NCBI GenBank assembly: GCA_029263215.1
Contig: JAJCXY010000125.1
Span: 1 to 53,537, forward strand
Reading direction: 5' to 3'
DNA: 53,537 bases
Origin: Acidimicrobiales bacterium
Lineage (GTDB): Bacteria > Actinomycetota > Acidimicrobiia > Acidimicrobiales > Aldehydirespiratoraceae
The notes beneath the pieces are model-generated. The model did not search any database and had not been told where the DNA came from. It saw only the letters and a list, made by a program, of their open reading frames with translations. Shown here piece by piece: positions 8,766 through 17,617 of the stretch. The number at the start of each line of letters is the position of its first letter. The first letter of the stretch is position 1. Both the position numbers and the translations under genes were made by a program.

Positions 8766-10693
8766 CGCCGGATCTCCAGAGCGGGTAGATCGTCGGCCGG
8801 GGTGAACCCGAGAATCTCTCCGAAGAACGCTAGTTCGGCCTCCAGGGCGCGGATGACGTTTTCCGACTTGCGGAACCCGTGCTGCTCGCCCTCGAAGAGC
8901 AGGTAGGCGAACGGGATCTTGCGGGCCGCGAGCGCGGCCACGATCATCTCCGACTGGTTGGGCGGCACCACTGCGTCCTGATCGCCCTGCAAGACGATCA
9001 TCGGTGCGCTGAAGCGATCGACATGATTGATCGGCGAGCGCTCCTCGTACAGGACCCGGGCGGCGGGCCACGCACCGATCATGGTGTCGAGGTAGCGCGA
9101 CTCGAATTTGTGGGTGTCGGTGGCGAGAGCCTCGAGATCGGCCACTCCGTAACGACTCGCGCCCACCGCGAAGACATCATGGAAGGCGAGGGCCGACAGC
9201 ACGGTGAACCCGCCGGCACTGCCCCCTCGAATCATCAGTCGTTCGGCATCGACATCGCCGCGACCGGCGAGGTAACGCGCCGCAGCGACACAGTCGTCGA
9301 CATCGGCGACTCCCCATTCACCATCGAGCGCCCGACGGTAGGCGCGGCCATACCCCGCGGATCCGCGATAGTCGACATCCACCACCGCGATGCCACGCGA
9401 GGTCCAGTAAAGAATGCCGAGCTGGAGCTGGCGCCGGGCCTGGCCGGTGGGACCCCCATGGGCAAGCACCAGAAGGGGCGGGAGTTCGCCGGGCGGGCCA
9501 ACGTGGCGGGGATTCGTGGGCGGGTAGTAGAGGCCATGGGCGACCGCGGCAGAGTCGACTCCGGTGGCGAACGTGATCGACTCGGGCTCGATCAGCAGGT
9601 CGGTGGGCACAGGAAGCCGACGCCCGGACCATACGGTCGAACGTCTTGGAGCCCCCTGGGCGAACGACAGGCGGACGATCTCTGACTCGTGGCCGTAGCC
9701 GGCACCCACGAACACCACCCCGTCGGTGACGGGCTGGATCGATGAGATGGTGGCATCGGGAGTGGAAATGGTGCTGCCGTCGATGATGAGTTCGTCGCCG
9801 GTGGGGAGGCCCACCGCGGCGACGGTGTGGGAGCCGCTCACCGCCCATCGCTGCATGCCGAACACCCACGACGGTGTGGGGATCTCGAACGCCCCGGCGA
9901 CCCTCGGATTGAGTTGGCGCGAGTGGATGTCGATCTCGTAGAGGCTCCACCACTCCTCCCTGTCGGTGCACGCCAGCAGGCGGCCATCAGCCGACCAGCC
10001 CGGCTCGCACCAGGCCTCGGTTCCGTTGCCGAGCGCAACCAACTCCGGCCCCAGCGAGGCATCGGCCAGCTCGTGGACGCGCAGGGTGGTGGAGTCCCAG
10101 GGCATGTTGGGGTGATCCCACGACACCCACGCCAGCTTCGACCCATCGGGGGAGATCCTGGGGCTCATCACGAAGTCGGAGCCGGCCCACATGAGCTCCA
10201 CCCTCTGGCTGCCGTCGGTGGCTACCGCCACCAGCTCGTTGGCGGGCTCACCTTCGGCGAGGTGTCGCTCGCGTACGCACAAGAACCATCGGCCGTCGGG
10301 AGAAACACGACCATCGGCGTAGCGCAGGCCCCGCTCGGTGTCGGGTGCCGGGGTGAGGATCGTGGGATCGCCACCAGGCTCGAGGCGCCGGAGGCGCTGG
10401 TCGGAGAGCTCGACGTAGAACAGAACCCCTCGGTGGACCCACCATGCTCCTCCGCCGTACTCATGCACGAGGCTGCGCACGTAGGCTTCGGCGGGGGTGA
10501 TCTCGGCGAGTTCCCCACCCGACCATCTCATCACCGCGGTGCGGCCGCCCTCGTCGGGCCTCGACTCCGCCCACCATATGTCGTCGCCGTCGACACAGAC
10601 CTCACTGATGCCCACCGCACCCGAGACGAGGGCTTCGGCGCTTATCGGCGACGACCACGCCCCAAACGGGGTGACGGTGGCAGGTGTGTCCAT
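8762..10693 (-). CDS. Prolyl oligopeptidase-family serine peptidase (S9)
   Basis: A 643-residue cytoplasmic peptidase resembling acylaminoacyl/dipeptidyl peptidases. The N-terminal half is a beta-propeller of WD40/PD40-like blades (VSPDGRWFLCV, ISPDGSKLAWV, WSADGRLLACT). The C-terminal alpha/beta-hydrolase carries the triad Ser492 (GGSAGGF), Asp573 (GDQDAVVP) and His605 (GEQHGF). No signal peptide is seen. The ATG at 10691-10693 is one base after the aminotransferase stop, and its TGA overlaps the next start, so the gene is embedded in the operon. The open frame upstream of 10693 overlaps the aminotransferase and is not real coding. Confidence 0.9.
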   Translation of the reverse strand: MDTPATVTPFGAWSSPISAEALVSGAVGISEVCVDGDDIWWAESRPDEGGRTAVMRWSGGELAEITPAEAYVRSLVHEYGGGAWWVHRGVLFYVELSDQRLRRLEPGGDPTILTPAPDTERGLRYADGRVSPDGRWFLCVRERHLAEGEPANELVAVATDGSQRVELMWAGSDFVMSPRISPDGSKLAWVSWDHPNMPWDSTTLRVHELADASLGPELVALGNGTEAWCEPGWSADGRLLACTDREEWWSLYEIDIHSRQLNPRVAGAFEIPTPSWVFGMQRWAVSGSHTVAAVGLPTGDELIIDGSTISTPDATISSIQPVTDGVVFVGAGYGHESEIVRLSFAQGAPRRSTVWSGRRLPVPTDLLIEPESITFATGVDSAAVAHGLYYPPTNPRHVGPPGELPPLLVLAHGGPTGQARRQLQLGILYWTSRGIAVVDVDYRGSAGYGRAYRRALDGEWGVADVDDCVAAARYLAGRGDVDAERLMIRGGSAGGFTVLSALAFHDVFAVGASRYGVADLEALATDTHKFESRYLDTMIGAWPAARVLYEERSPINHVDRFSAPMIVLQGDQDAVVPPNQSEMIVAALAARKIPFAYLLFEGEQHGFRKSENVIRALEAELAFFGEILGFTPADDLPALEIRR

Positions 10694-10694
10694 G

Positions 10695-11891
10695 TCAGCT
10701 GAGGAAGTCGGCGATCCGGCCGACGCCCTCACCGAGGTCGTCGTCGCCGAGCGCGAACGACAGGCGGGCACCACCGCCTGCACCGAAGGCCTCACCGGGC
10801 ACGATGGCCACCTTGGCCTTCTCCAGCAGGGCATCGGCCAACTGGAGGGTGGTGTCGACCCTGACTCCGCCGTAGACCCGACCGAGCACGCCGGTCATGT
10901 CGGGATAGGCGTAGAACGCCCCCTGAGGCTCGGGGCACAGCACACCTTCGATGCCGCTGAGCATGGCGTGCATGTTTTTGCGCCGACGATCGAACGCTTC
11001 GCGCATTTCCACCACCGCGTCGAGGGGCCCCGACACCGCCGCGAGGGCAGCCATCTGGCACACGTTGGCCACATTGCTGGTGGAATGCGACTGGAGGTTC
11101 TGGGCGGCCTTGACCACATCGGCGGGGCCGATCATCCAGCCGACCCGCCAGCCGGTCATGGCGTAGGTCTTGGCCACACCGTTGAGCACGACGCAGGTAT
11201 CGGCAATATCGGGCACCAGGGTGGGTAGCGAGTGGAACTCGTTGTCGCCGTAGACCAGGTGCTCGTAGATCTCGTCGGTGATCACCCAGACGCCATTGTC
11301 GACCGCCCACTGGCCGATCGCCTCGATCTCCGCTTTGGGGTAGACGGCGCCGGTGGGGTTCGACGGAGACACGAACACGAGAGCCTTGGTGCGCTCGGTG
11401 CGGGCGGCTTCGAGTTGTTCAACGGTGACGCGAAACCCGTGGGCGGCGTCGGTGAGGATGGGAACCGTGACTCCCCCGGCGAGCGCGATCGGCTCGGGGT
11501 AGGTGGTCCAGTAGGGCGTGGGCAACAGCACCTCGTCGCCGGCGTTGATCAGGGCTTCGAAACAGTTGTAGACGGCGTGCTTGCCTCCGTTGGTGACCAG
11601 CACCGACGCCGGCTCCACCACAAGGCCGCTATCGCGCGTGGTCTTGGCCGCGATGGCCTCCTTGAACTCAGGCAGGCCACCCACGGCGGAGTACTTGTGG
11701 TGCTTGGGGTCGCGGCAGGCCGCTATCGCGGCTTCAACGATGTGGTCGGGGGTGGCGAAATCGGGCTCCCCTGCTCCGAAACCGATCACGTTTTCACCAG
11801 CAGCCCTGAGGGCCTTTGCCTTGTTGGAAACGGCGAGGGTGGCGGACGGGGCGATGGCCCCGACCCGGCGCGAGATTCGGTCTTTGGTCAT
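10695..11891 (-). CDS. Class I pyridoxal-phosphate aminotransferase (aspartate aminotransferase-like)
   Basis: A 398-residue fold-type I aminotransferase, beginning [21 protein letters not shown], which is typical of AspAT subgroup Ib. The PLP-binding lysine is Lys241 in [13 protein letters not shown]; other landmarks are [17 protein letters not shown] and the C-terminal ARLSFA arginine. It probably moves amino groups between aspartate or aromatic acids and 2-oxoglutarate; exact substrate cannot be read from sequence. The start at 11889-11891 follows a TATTAT -10 box by 7 bases, so it is likely leaderless. It heads the operon that ends in serA and is divergent from serC. Confidence 0.9.
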   Translation of the reverse strand: MTKDRISRRVGAIAPSATLAVSNKAKALRAAGENVIGFGAGEPDFATPDHIVEAAIAACRDPKHHKYSAVGGLPEFKEAIAAKTTRDSGLVVEPASVLVTNGGKHAVYNCFEALINAGDEVLLPTPYWTTYPEPIALAGGVTVPILTDAAHGFRVTVEQLEAARTERTKALVFVSPSNPTGAVYPKAEIEAIGQWAVDNGVWVITDEIYEHLVYGDNEFHSLPTLVPDIADTCVVLNGVAKTYAMTGWRVGWMIGPADVVKAAQNLQSHSTSNVANVCQMAALAAVSGPLDAVVEMREAFDRRRKNMHAMLSGIEGVLCPEPQGAFYAYPDMTGVLGRVYGGVRVDTTLQLADALLEKAKVAIVPGEAFGAGGGARLSFALGDDDLGEGVGRIADFLS

Positions 11892-11904
11892 AGAGCGGAT
11901 AATA
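11892..11904 (-). promoter_or_regulatory. -10 box of the aminotransferase operon, leaderless spacing
   Basis: On the minus strand TATTAT (11899-11904) is 7 bases from the ATG at 11891. The -35 region is not convincing. This would drive the four-gene run down to serA. Confidence 0.55.
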
Positions 11905-11989
11905 CCGACCCGGCGCGCTCCTTGAGCAGGATAAGCGCAGGAGGAATTTCTGGGCCGATCCGCGCCGTTTTGGCGCCGATCCTGCAACG

Positions 11990-13135
11990 ATGTCGCACGT
12001 GACTTCGCTCAGCAGCAACGTGCCCGACATCACCATCCCCGCCGACCTGCTTCCCGGCGACGGTCGCTTCGGTAGCGGACCCACCAAGGTTCGTCGTGAG
12101 GCGATGGAGGCTCTTGCCGAACGAGCCACCGACTACATGGGCACGTCTCATCGTCAGACCACGGTGCAGTTGATGGTGGCCGAGTTGCGCAACGGCCTGG
12201 CCGAGCTCCTGCGCGCCCCCGACGGCTACGAGATCGTGCTCGGCAACGGGGGTTCCACCGGCTTCTGGGACTGCGCCACCTTCGGCCTCATCGAAAACCG
12301 CAGCCACCACCTCAGCTTCGGCGAGTTCGGCGGCAAGTTTGCCAGCGGAGTGACAAAGGCTCCCCATCTCGCCGCCCCTTCGATCGCTGAATCCGAGCCC
12401 GGCACCCATCCTCCTCTCACGGCGGTCGACAACGTCGACGCCTATTGCTACACCCACAACGAAACGTCCACCGGCGTGATGCTCGACCCGCTCCGCGTCG
12501 ACGACCCCAACGCCCTGATGATCGTCGACGCCACCTCCGGAGCCGGTGGACTGATGTTCGATGCCGGCACCACCGACGTCTACTACTTCGCCCCTCAGAA
12601 GGCCCTCGCGGCCGACGGCGGGCTGTGGATCGCAATGATGTCGCCGGCCGCTATCGAACGGATCGAACGCATCGCGGCGAGCGACCGCTGGGTTCCGCCC
12701 TCGCTCGACCTCAAGATCGCGCTCGACAATTCCCGCAAGGATCAGACCTACAACACACCCGCGTTGGCCACGGTCTTCCTCACCACCGACACCGTGAACT
12801 GGTTCAACGACAACGGTGGCTTGTCGTGGGCCGCAGGCCGGAGCAGGCAGTCGGCGGAGATCCTCTACGGATGGGCCGAGGCGTCGCCGGTTGCGTCACC
12901 GTTCGTGCAGATCGAGTCTCAGCGGTCGCTGGTGGTGGCCACGATCGATTTCGACGACTCCGTGAGTGCCGACACGATCGACAACGTGATGCGAGCCAAC
13001 GGCATCATCGATATCAACGGTTACCGCAAGCTCGGTCGCAACCAGCTCCGCATCGCGATGTTCCCGGCGATCGAACCCAGCGACACTGAGGGCCTCACCC
13101 ACTGCCTCGACTACGTGATCGCCGCTCTCGGCTGA
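11990..13135 (+). CDS. serC: Phosphoserine aminotransferase
   Basis: Second step of serine synthesis: transaminates 3-phosphohydroxypyruvate with glutamate. At 381 residues it is the mycobacterial-type SerC ([16 protein letters not shown], then [16 protein letters not shown]). The PLP lysine is Lys204 in [12 protein letters not shown]. It reads away from the operon that ends in serA. No ribosome binding site stands out before the ATG at 11990. Confidence 0.95.
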   Translation: MSHVTSLSSNVPDITIPADLLPGDGRFGSGPTKVRREAMEALAERATDYMGTSHRQTTVQLMVAELRNGLAELLRAPDGYEIVLGNGGSTGFWDCATFGLIENRSHHLSFGEFGGKFASGVTKAPHLAAPSIAESEPGTHPPLTAVDNVDAYCYTHNETSTGVMLDPLRVDDPNALMIVDATSGAGGLMFDAGTTDVYYFAPQKALAADGGLWIAMMSPAAIERIERIAASDRWVPPSLDLKIALDNSRKDQTYNTPALATVFLTTDTVNWFNDNGGLSWAAGRSRQSAEILYGWAEASPVASPFVQIESQRSLVVATIDFDDSVSADTIDNVMRANGIIDINGYRKLGRNQLRIAMFPAIEPSDTEGLTHCLDYVIAALG

Positions 13136-13149
13136 GAAGGCGACCTGGC

Positions 13150-13506
13150 TCAGATCAGGGTGAGCACAGCGAGGTTCCACACCACTACGGCCACATACCA
13201 GCCGGTGGCCGCGGTGAGAGCCAGATCGGCGACTCGAGACTGGGTGCAGCGCATGAGAAGGGCCGCCACCGCTCCCAGCACCAGCAGTTTCAGCAGGGTC
13301 ACCTGAGTGAGGCTGTGGATCATTGGCTCGATGAACGGATTGCGTTCTGAGCCACCTTGATCGAGAACGAAGGCGGTGGTGATCACATCGAGGACATTGA
13401 GCATCACCAGGGCGCTGAATACCTGCCAACGCTGCTCGATCGCCTCGACGCGCGCATCGACTGCGTCGGCCCAAGCACTCATCTCAACCGCAACCGCATT
13501 GGTCAT
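13150..13506 (-). CDS. DUF5658-like small membrane protein
   Basis: A 118-residue protein. A soluble helix (MSAWADAVDARVEAIEQRW) is followed by three membrane segments. The pattern LNVLDVITTAFVLDQGGSERNPFIEP, then LLKLLVLGAVAALLM, resembles the DUF5658 family (LD, E-NP and K motifs). Function unknown. The ATG at 13504-13506 is chosen because TAACTT stands exactly 7 bases before it; the open frame continues upstream but lacks homology. It converges on serC with a 14-base gap. Confidence 0.7.
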   Translation of the reverse strand: MTNAVAVEMSAWADAVDARVEAIEQRWQVFSALVMLNVLDVITTAFVLDQGGSERNPFIEPMIHSLTQVTLLKLLVLGAVAALLMRCTQSRVADLALTAATGWYVAVVVWNLAVLTLI

Positions 13507-13519
13507 GTGGGTCAAGTTA
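13507..13519 (-). promoter_or_regulatory. -10 box of the DUF5658-like gene, leaderless spacing
   Basis: On the minus strand TAACTT (13514-13519) is 7 bases before the ATG at 13506. Confidence 0.5.
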
Positions 13520-13715
13520 GCCCACCGTCGGTCACCGAATCCATCAACCTGAGCTAAATTTGCCACTCTGAGTGATGGCGTTGTGAATCTGGTGTATTTC
13601 GGACCCAAAAGGCCCAGGAAATCATCGCAATATCGACCCACACCCCTCACGGGGCCAAGCCCGCTCGGTGGGGTCGTCTGGGCCGTTCGACCCATCAATC
13701 TTCGGCGACAGTCGA

Positions 13716-13742
13716 CCGATGAGAAGGAAACCGCTTCATCGG
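13716..13742 (+). promoter_or_regulatory. Hairpin in the Flp pilin leader
   Basis: CCGATGA (13716-13722) pairs perfectly with TCATCGG (13736-13742) around a 13-base loop. The right arm runs into GGGAG (13741-13745), the likely ribosome binding site 6 bases before the pilin ATG, so the hairpin could partly hide it. About 190 bases of non-coding sequence separate the pilin from the divergent gene's promoter, leaving room for a structured leader. No known riboswitch consensus was recognised. Confidence 0.35.
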
Positions 13743-13751
13743 GAGTCCACG

Positions 13752-13931
13752 ATGCACGCCTTCACCTACATCTTGAGTCTCTACCGCGTTCGTTGCGACG
13801 ACCGTGGCGCTTCACTGATCGAGTACGCACTCGTGCTCGCCCTGATCGCCATGGTGTGTGTGGCCGCGCTCACCGCGCTCGGATCAACCACCAGTGGCAG
13901 CTTCTCGGAAGCAACCTCACTATTGGACTGA
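13752..13931 (+). CDS. Flp family type IVb pilin
   Basis: A 59-residue class III prepilin. RGASLIEYALVLALIAMVCV is the Flp signature: a leader with basic residues, a cleavage glycine, the +5 glutamate and a hydrophobic helix. It should be cleaved by a TadV-type prepilin peptidase and assembled by a Tad machine. No tad/cpa genes adjoin it; the only possible relative here is the SAF-domain protein at 27.6 kb. The start at 13752 has GGGAG 6 bases upstream; the open frame upstream of it has no pilin character. Confidence 0.88.
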   Translation: MHAFTYILSLYRVRCDDRGASLIEYALVLALIAMVCVAALTALGSTTSGSFSEATSLLD

Positions 13932-13961
13932 TCGGCGGAGTCGGCCTGATCAGCGCCGATC
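13930..13961. terminator. Convergent terminator-like hairpin between the Flp gene and the DUF6159-like gene
   Basis: GATCGGCG (13930-13937) pairs with CGCCGATC (13954-13961) over a 16-base loop, spanning both stop codons. Without a U-tract it is only a plausible bidirectional terminator. Confidence 0.35.
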
Positions 13962-14783
13962 GAAGCTGTTGCCCAGATTGGAATCCTCGAACCCGGCGGG
14001 GCTCGAGCCGGTCGTGGCGTAGAGATACAAGGCCGTCTGGAAGATGGCGTTGAGAGCCGTGAGCACGACTATCACCGTCGCCACCCACACGACGGCGACG
14101 ATCACACCCAGAACCAGGATCGGGCCTCCGAGCGAAGCGGCCAGCGCCACCACGATCACCGCGGGGATGATGGCCACCATCCCGAGCAGACCGAAACCGA
14201 CACGAGCCGCGAGGTTTTCACCCCAGGTCTTCTTGAGCAGCTGGGCCGATTCCTTCAAGCCGTCGATCGCTCCCTGGTCGTCGATGATGATCGCCGGCAC
14301 CACCAGGAAGGTGGCGACCTCCCACGCCGCGCCGACGAAGCCGAGCACAAAGCGGGAAAGCATCCCGGCCCGCTCTCGAAGGGCCTGCAGGATGAGGCCC
14401 ACCGTGGCTGTGAGCAGGGCCCACGGTACGAGGGCGGGGAGACGACTCACCGCCCGGCTGAGCGCCGACCGAACCGTCGGGTCGCCACCGGTGAGGCGCT
14501 CGTGAGCGCCGGCCACCAGGGCGCCGTTGAAGAACACACTCACGAGGCTCAAGGAGAGGGCGGCAACGATTCCGATCACCGCGAGGGCGGGATTCGCCGT
14601 GGATTCCTCCCCGGCGCTGGTGGAGGACGTATCGAGCAAGGCGATCGTCGGAATGGCCAGCACCACGATCACTCCTACCGCGGTGAAAAACGACAGGATC
14701 GGAATGAACAACAGCTCACGATCGTGACGGAGCACCCGCCACGACACCTTGGCCAGATCGATGGTGTTTCTGATACGTCCCAT
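13950..14783 (-). CDS. Polytopic membrane protein, DUF6159-like
   Basis: A 277-residue protein with about six membrane helices, a short N-terminal cytoplasmic stretch (MGRIRNTIDLAKVSWRVLRHD) and the motif DDQGAIDGLKESAQLLKKTWGEN between helices. These match an uncharacterised membrane family annotated DUF6159. Function is unknown. It lies 24 bases after rsgA on the same strand, but a TACGGT 6 bases before the ATG suggests its own promoter. Confidence 0.7.
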   Translation of the reverse strand: MGRIRNTIDLAKVSWRVLRHDRELLFIPILSFFTAVGVIVVLAIPTIALLDTSSTSAGEESTANPALAVIGIVAALSLSLVSVFFNGALVAGAHERLTGGDPTVRSALSRAVSRLPALVPWALLTATVGLILQALRERAGMLSRFVLGFVGAAWEVATFLVVPAIIIDDQGAIDGLKESAQLLKKTWGENLAARVGFGLLGMVAIIPAVIVVALAASLGGPILVLGVIVAVVWVATVIVVLTALNAIFQTALYLYATTGSSPAGFEDSNLGNSFDRR

Positions 14784-14795
14784 CCGCCAACCGTA
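14784..14795 (-). promoter_or_regulatory. -10 box of the DUF6159-like gene, leaderless spacing
   Basis: On the minus strand TACGGT (14790-14795) is 6 bases before the ATG at 14783. Confidence 0.45.
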
Positions 14796-14807
14796 GCCTG
14801 CTCGCGG

Positions 14808-15830
14808 TCAGCGTCGGCGACGACCTCGGCGCCCGCCGGTCTTCTCGTGGCGACGGGTCCGTTCCTCCTCGCGCCGACGTTGAACCGATAGTTCCTCACC
14901 GAGGGCTCGGAACCGCTCGACCCGGTAGGCGTCGGCCTCGTCGGCCTGCACCGCCGCCACCACCGCACAGCCGGGCTCCGCTCCGTGGGTGCAGTCGCGG
15001 AACCGGCAACTCTCGGTCAGCTCGACGAGATCGCCGAATACCAACTCGAGGGCATCCTCGGCTTCCCACAGGCCGATCGCTCGGATGCCAGGGGTGTCGA
15101 GCAGGAGGCCATCGCCTTCTGGCAGCAAGACCAGTTCGCGGGCCGTGGTGGTGTGGCGTCCCTTGGCGTCGCGGCTGCGGACCTCCCCGGTCTCCACCAC
15201 CTCCCGACCCACCACCGCGTTGACGAGGGCCGACTTCCCGACCCCGCTCGCTCCCACGAGGGCCAGCACTCGACCCGCCCCGATCATCGCCCTCAGCTGG
15301 TCGAGACCGGAACCATCAACTGCACTGGTGACCACCACGGGCAGATCAGCTGCCACCGACCGCACGATCGCCTCGGTGGGTTCCTCCCCCGCCAGATCGC
15401 CCTTGGTGAGGATCACCACCGTCTCGGCGCCGCTGTTGGCGGCAATGACGAGGAGCCGCTCGAGGCGACCCGGAGGTAGAGGCCGGTCGAGGCCATGCAC
15501 CACACCGACCAGATCCACATTGGCGGCCAGCACCTGTTCGAGATCACGCTCGGCCGGATCGCGGCGGGTCACCTGGGTCCACCGACCGAGAATCCGGCTG
15601 ATCACATCGCCGAGCCCGTCGGCATCGTCGACCTCCACCCAGTCGCCGGTGACCGGGGCCACCTCGTCCTGAGCTCGCTGGGAGTCCGAAAGCACTCTCA
15701 CCCGGCCGTGCTCGGTGACCACGTCGCACTCGCCCCGATCCACCCGCACGACGCGAGCGAGACGCGTCGCCGTCGAGATCTCCAAGGGAGGCACCCGCCC
15801 CAGTCCCCAATCGTCGAGATCGATATTCAT
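14808..15830 (-). CDS. rsgA: Ribosome small-subunit-dependent GTPase A
   Basis: A circularly permuted GTPase that helps mature the 30S subunit. Of 340 residues, the N-terminal third is an OB-fold (GDWVEVDDADG), then come the G4 motif LTKGDL, the P-loop GASGVGKSALVN and the G3 motif LDTPGIR. A zinc knuckle follows with Cys275, Cys280, His282 and Cys288, and the C-terminus is a very arginine-rich tail (GGRRGRRRR) suited to RNA contact. The order G4-G1-G3 is diagnostic. It is divergent from the molybdoenzyme gene. Confidence 0.95.
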   Translation of the reverse strand: MNIDLDDWGLGRVPPLEISTATRLARVVRVDRGECDVVTEHGRVRVLSDSQRAQDEVAPVTGDWVEVDDADGLGDVISRILGRWTQVTRRDPAERDLEQVLAANVDLVGVVHGLDRPLPPGRLERLLVIAANSGAETVVILTKGDLAGEEPTEAIVRSVAADLPVVVTSAVDGSGLDQLRAMIGAGRVLALVGASGVGKSALVNAVVGREVVETGEVRSRDAKGRHTTTARELVLLPEGDGLLLDTPGIRAIGLWEAEDALELVFGDLVELTESCRFRDCTHGAEPGCAVVAAVQADEADAYRVERFRALGEELSVQRRREEERTRRHEKTGGRRGRRRR

Positions 15831-15861
15831 CAGCCCAAGTGTGCCTTGCGTTCGGGATCGG

Positions 15862-15879
15862 CGCAGAGTTCACTCTGCG
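15862..15879. promoter_or_regulatory. Perfect palindrome in the rsgA/molybdoenzyme divergent gap
   Basis: CGCAGAG-TTCA-CTCTGCG, a 7+7 inverted repeat with a 4-base spacer, lies in the 84-base gap between the two divergent starts. It could be an operator or a hairpin in one of the leaders. Which gene it serves cannot be told. Confidence 0.4.
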
Positions 15880-15914
15880 GGAACCAATCCGGACTTCGAT
15901 GCGTTACCTCTCAC

Positions 15915-17570
15915 ATGGTGCAAGACCACAACTCCAAATCGCGCCCCAGCGAGACACCTCCCGGATGGATGGGTGTCGTCGCGGGCATGGGTGCAGCCGC
16001 TGTGGCTCTGAGCTTCGGCCAGTTCATAGAAGGCGCCACCGATGTTCCCGGACTCGTTCTGGGGGTCGGAGAGTGGATCATCGACATAACCCCTGGATGG
16101 GTGGCCGAACGATCGATCGAGGATCTGGGCACCGCGGGCAAGGGCAACCTGCTCGAAGGGATCACCGTCGTCACCTTTCTCCTCGCCGCCGGCCTCGGAT
16201 CGCTCGCCCTGCGCCGCGGCACTCGGTACGGGGTCGCCGGCCTTGCTGCTTTCGGCCTGCTCGGCGGTTTCGCCACGGCTCGAAATCCCCAATCCCCCGC
16301 CATCACCAGCTGGATCTGGTCGCTCGTCGCCGCCGCGCTCGGTATCGTCACCCTCGCTTTTCTGCTGCAACGGGCCCACGCAACGGCGAAGGCCCCCGAA
16401 CCTGATGATCTGCCGAGCCCCCTCAATCCCCCTCACAGTCGGCGGGCATTTCTCGGTTGGGGAGCCGGGGCCGGTGCAGTCGCTCTCACCGGCATCGGCG
16501 CCGGCCGCGCCGTCGCCGGCAAGTCAGCCGCGGAAATCGCCCGCGAGGCAACCGTGCTCCCGACAGCCACCGCCGCCCCGTCCAGCAGTACGACCAGCAG
16601 GACCACCACCATCGAGCCGGCAACCGACGCCCTCACCGGTCGGGTCGCGTCGATCACCAGCGAGACGTTCGACGACATCACGGGGCTCACACCATGGGTG
16701 TCGCCCTCAGACGACGGCCAGTTCTACCTGATCGACACCGCCCTGCATAAGCCCGAGATCGACCCCGCCGACTGGAAACTCAAGTTCACCGGCATGGTCG
16801 ACAATCCCTTCGAACTCACCTACGACGAAATCCTCGCCATGGATCTCGTCGAGGACACGATCACCTTGTCGTGTGTGTCCAACGAGGTGGGCGGCTCCCT
16901 GGTGGGCAACGCAGTATGGACCGGAGTTCCCCTAGTCGACCTCCTCGAGCGCGCCGGCGTACAGGAGGGAGCCACCCAGGTGGTGGCCCGCAGTGTCGAC
17001 GACTTCACCGCGGGGTTCCCCACCGAGGTGCTCTTCGACGGCCGCAACTCGATGCTCGTCGTGGGCATGAACGGTGAGCCCCTCCCGATCCGCCATGGCT
17101 TCCCCGCTCGCCTGGTGGTGGCGGGCCTCTACGGCTATGTCTCGGCCACCAAGTGGCTCGAAGAGATCAACCTCACCCGCTGGGAAGATTTCAACGGCTA
17201 CTGGGTCAATCTCGGTTGGGCCAAGGAGGGCCCGATGAAGACGATGTCGCGCATCGACGTGCCCCACAACCGAACCCGTATCGAGCAAGGCGTCACCCCT
17301 GTGGCCGGCGTGGCCTGGGCGCCCACCCGCGGCATCACCGCAGTCGAACTCAGTATCGATGAGGGCCCTTGGGTGCCGTGCGACCTTGCCGTTCCCGGCA
17401 GCGACGAGACCTGGGTGCAGTGGAAACTCGAATGGGATGCCCCTCCAGGGGTCCACGCCCTCCAGGTTCGGGCGGTCGACGGCAACGGCGACCTCCAACC
17501 ACTGGGGCCGAGGGCCGTCGCGCCCGATGGTGCCGAGGGTTGGCATCACATCCTCGTCGAGGTGGTCTGA
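15915..17570 (+). CDS. Membrane-anchored molybdopterin oxidoreductase (sulfite oxidase family)
   Basis: A 551-residue protein with several hydrophobic helices in the first 150 residues, then an internal twin-arginine-like segment S175-R176-R177-AFLG followed by another hydrophobic stretch, a Ser/Thr-rich linker and a catalytic domain from about residue 250. That domain has the sulfite-oxidase fold signature with the molybdenum-ligand Cys320 in [11 protein letters not shown], plus [22 protein letters not shown]. The C-terminal Ig-like dimerisation domain covers about 450-551. The catalytic part should face outward; substrate is unknown. The cofactor could come from the moeA-moaA-moaC block 7 kb away. 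The start at 15915 is the first plausible ATG; the open frame upstream is antisense to rsgA. Confidence 0.88.
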   Translation: MVQDHNSKSRPSETPPGWMGVVAGMGAAAVALSFGQFIEGATDVPGLVLGVGEWIIDITPGWVAERSIEDLGTAGKGNLLEGITVVTFLLAAGLGSLALRRGTRYGVAGLAAFGLLGGFATARNPQSPAITSWIWSLVAAALGIVTLAFLLQRAHATAKAPEPDDLPSPLNPPHSRRAFLGWGAGAGAVALTGIGAGRAVAGKSAAEIAREATVLPTATAAPSSSTTSRTTTIEPATDALTGRVASITSETFDDITGLTPWVSPSDDGQFYLIDTALHKPEIDPADWKLKFTGMVDNPFELTYDEILAMDLVEDTITLSCVSNEVGGSLVGNAVWTGVPLVDLLERAGVQEGATQVVARSVDDFTAGFPTEVLFDGRNSMLVVGMNGEPLPIRHGFPARLVVAGLYGYVSATKWLEEINLTRWEDFNGYWVNLGWAKEGPMKTMSRIDVPHNRTRIEQGVTPVAGVAWAPTRGITAVELSIDEGPWVPCDLAVPGSDETWVQWKLEWDAPPGVHALQVRAVDGNGDLQPLGPRAVAPDGAEGWHHILVEVV

Positions 17571-17617
17571 ACGCATCCCCGGTCGAGCGTCGCCTGCGTC
17601 GTAGGTTGGCCCCAGAC

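Noticed and set aside
8766..9071. N-terminal extension of the glycosidase-like protein
   Set aside because: The frame is open but overlaps the peptidase C-terminus and is Arg/Gly-rich; the signal peptide begins at the GTG at 8765.
13561..13751. c-di-GMP riboswitch before the Flp pilin gene
   Set aside because: The conserved GCAAACC and GACGCAAAGCC segments of the class I riboswitch are not present; only a generic hairpin is seen.
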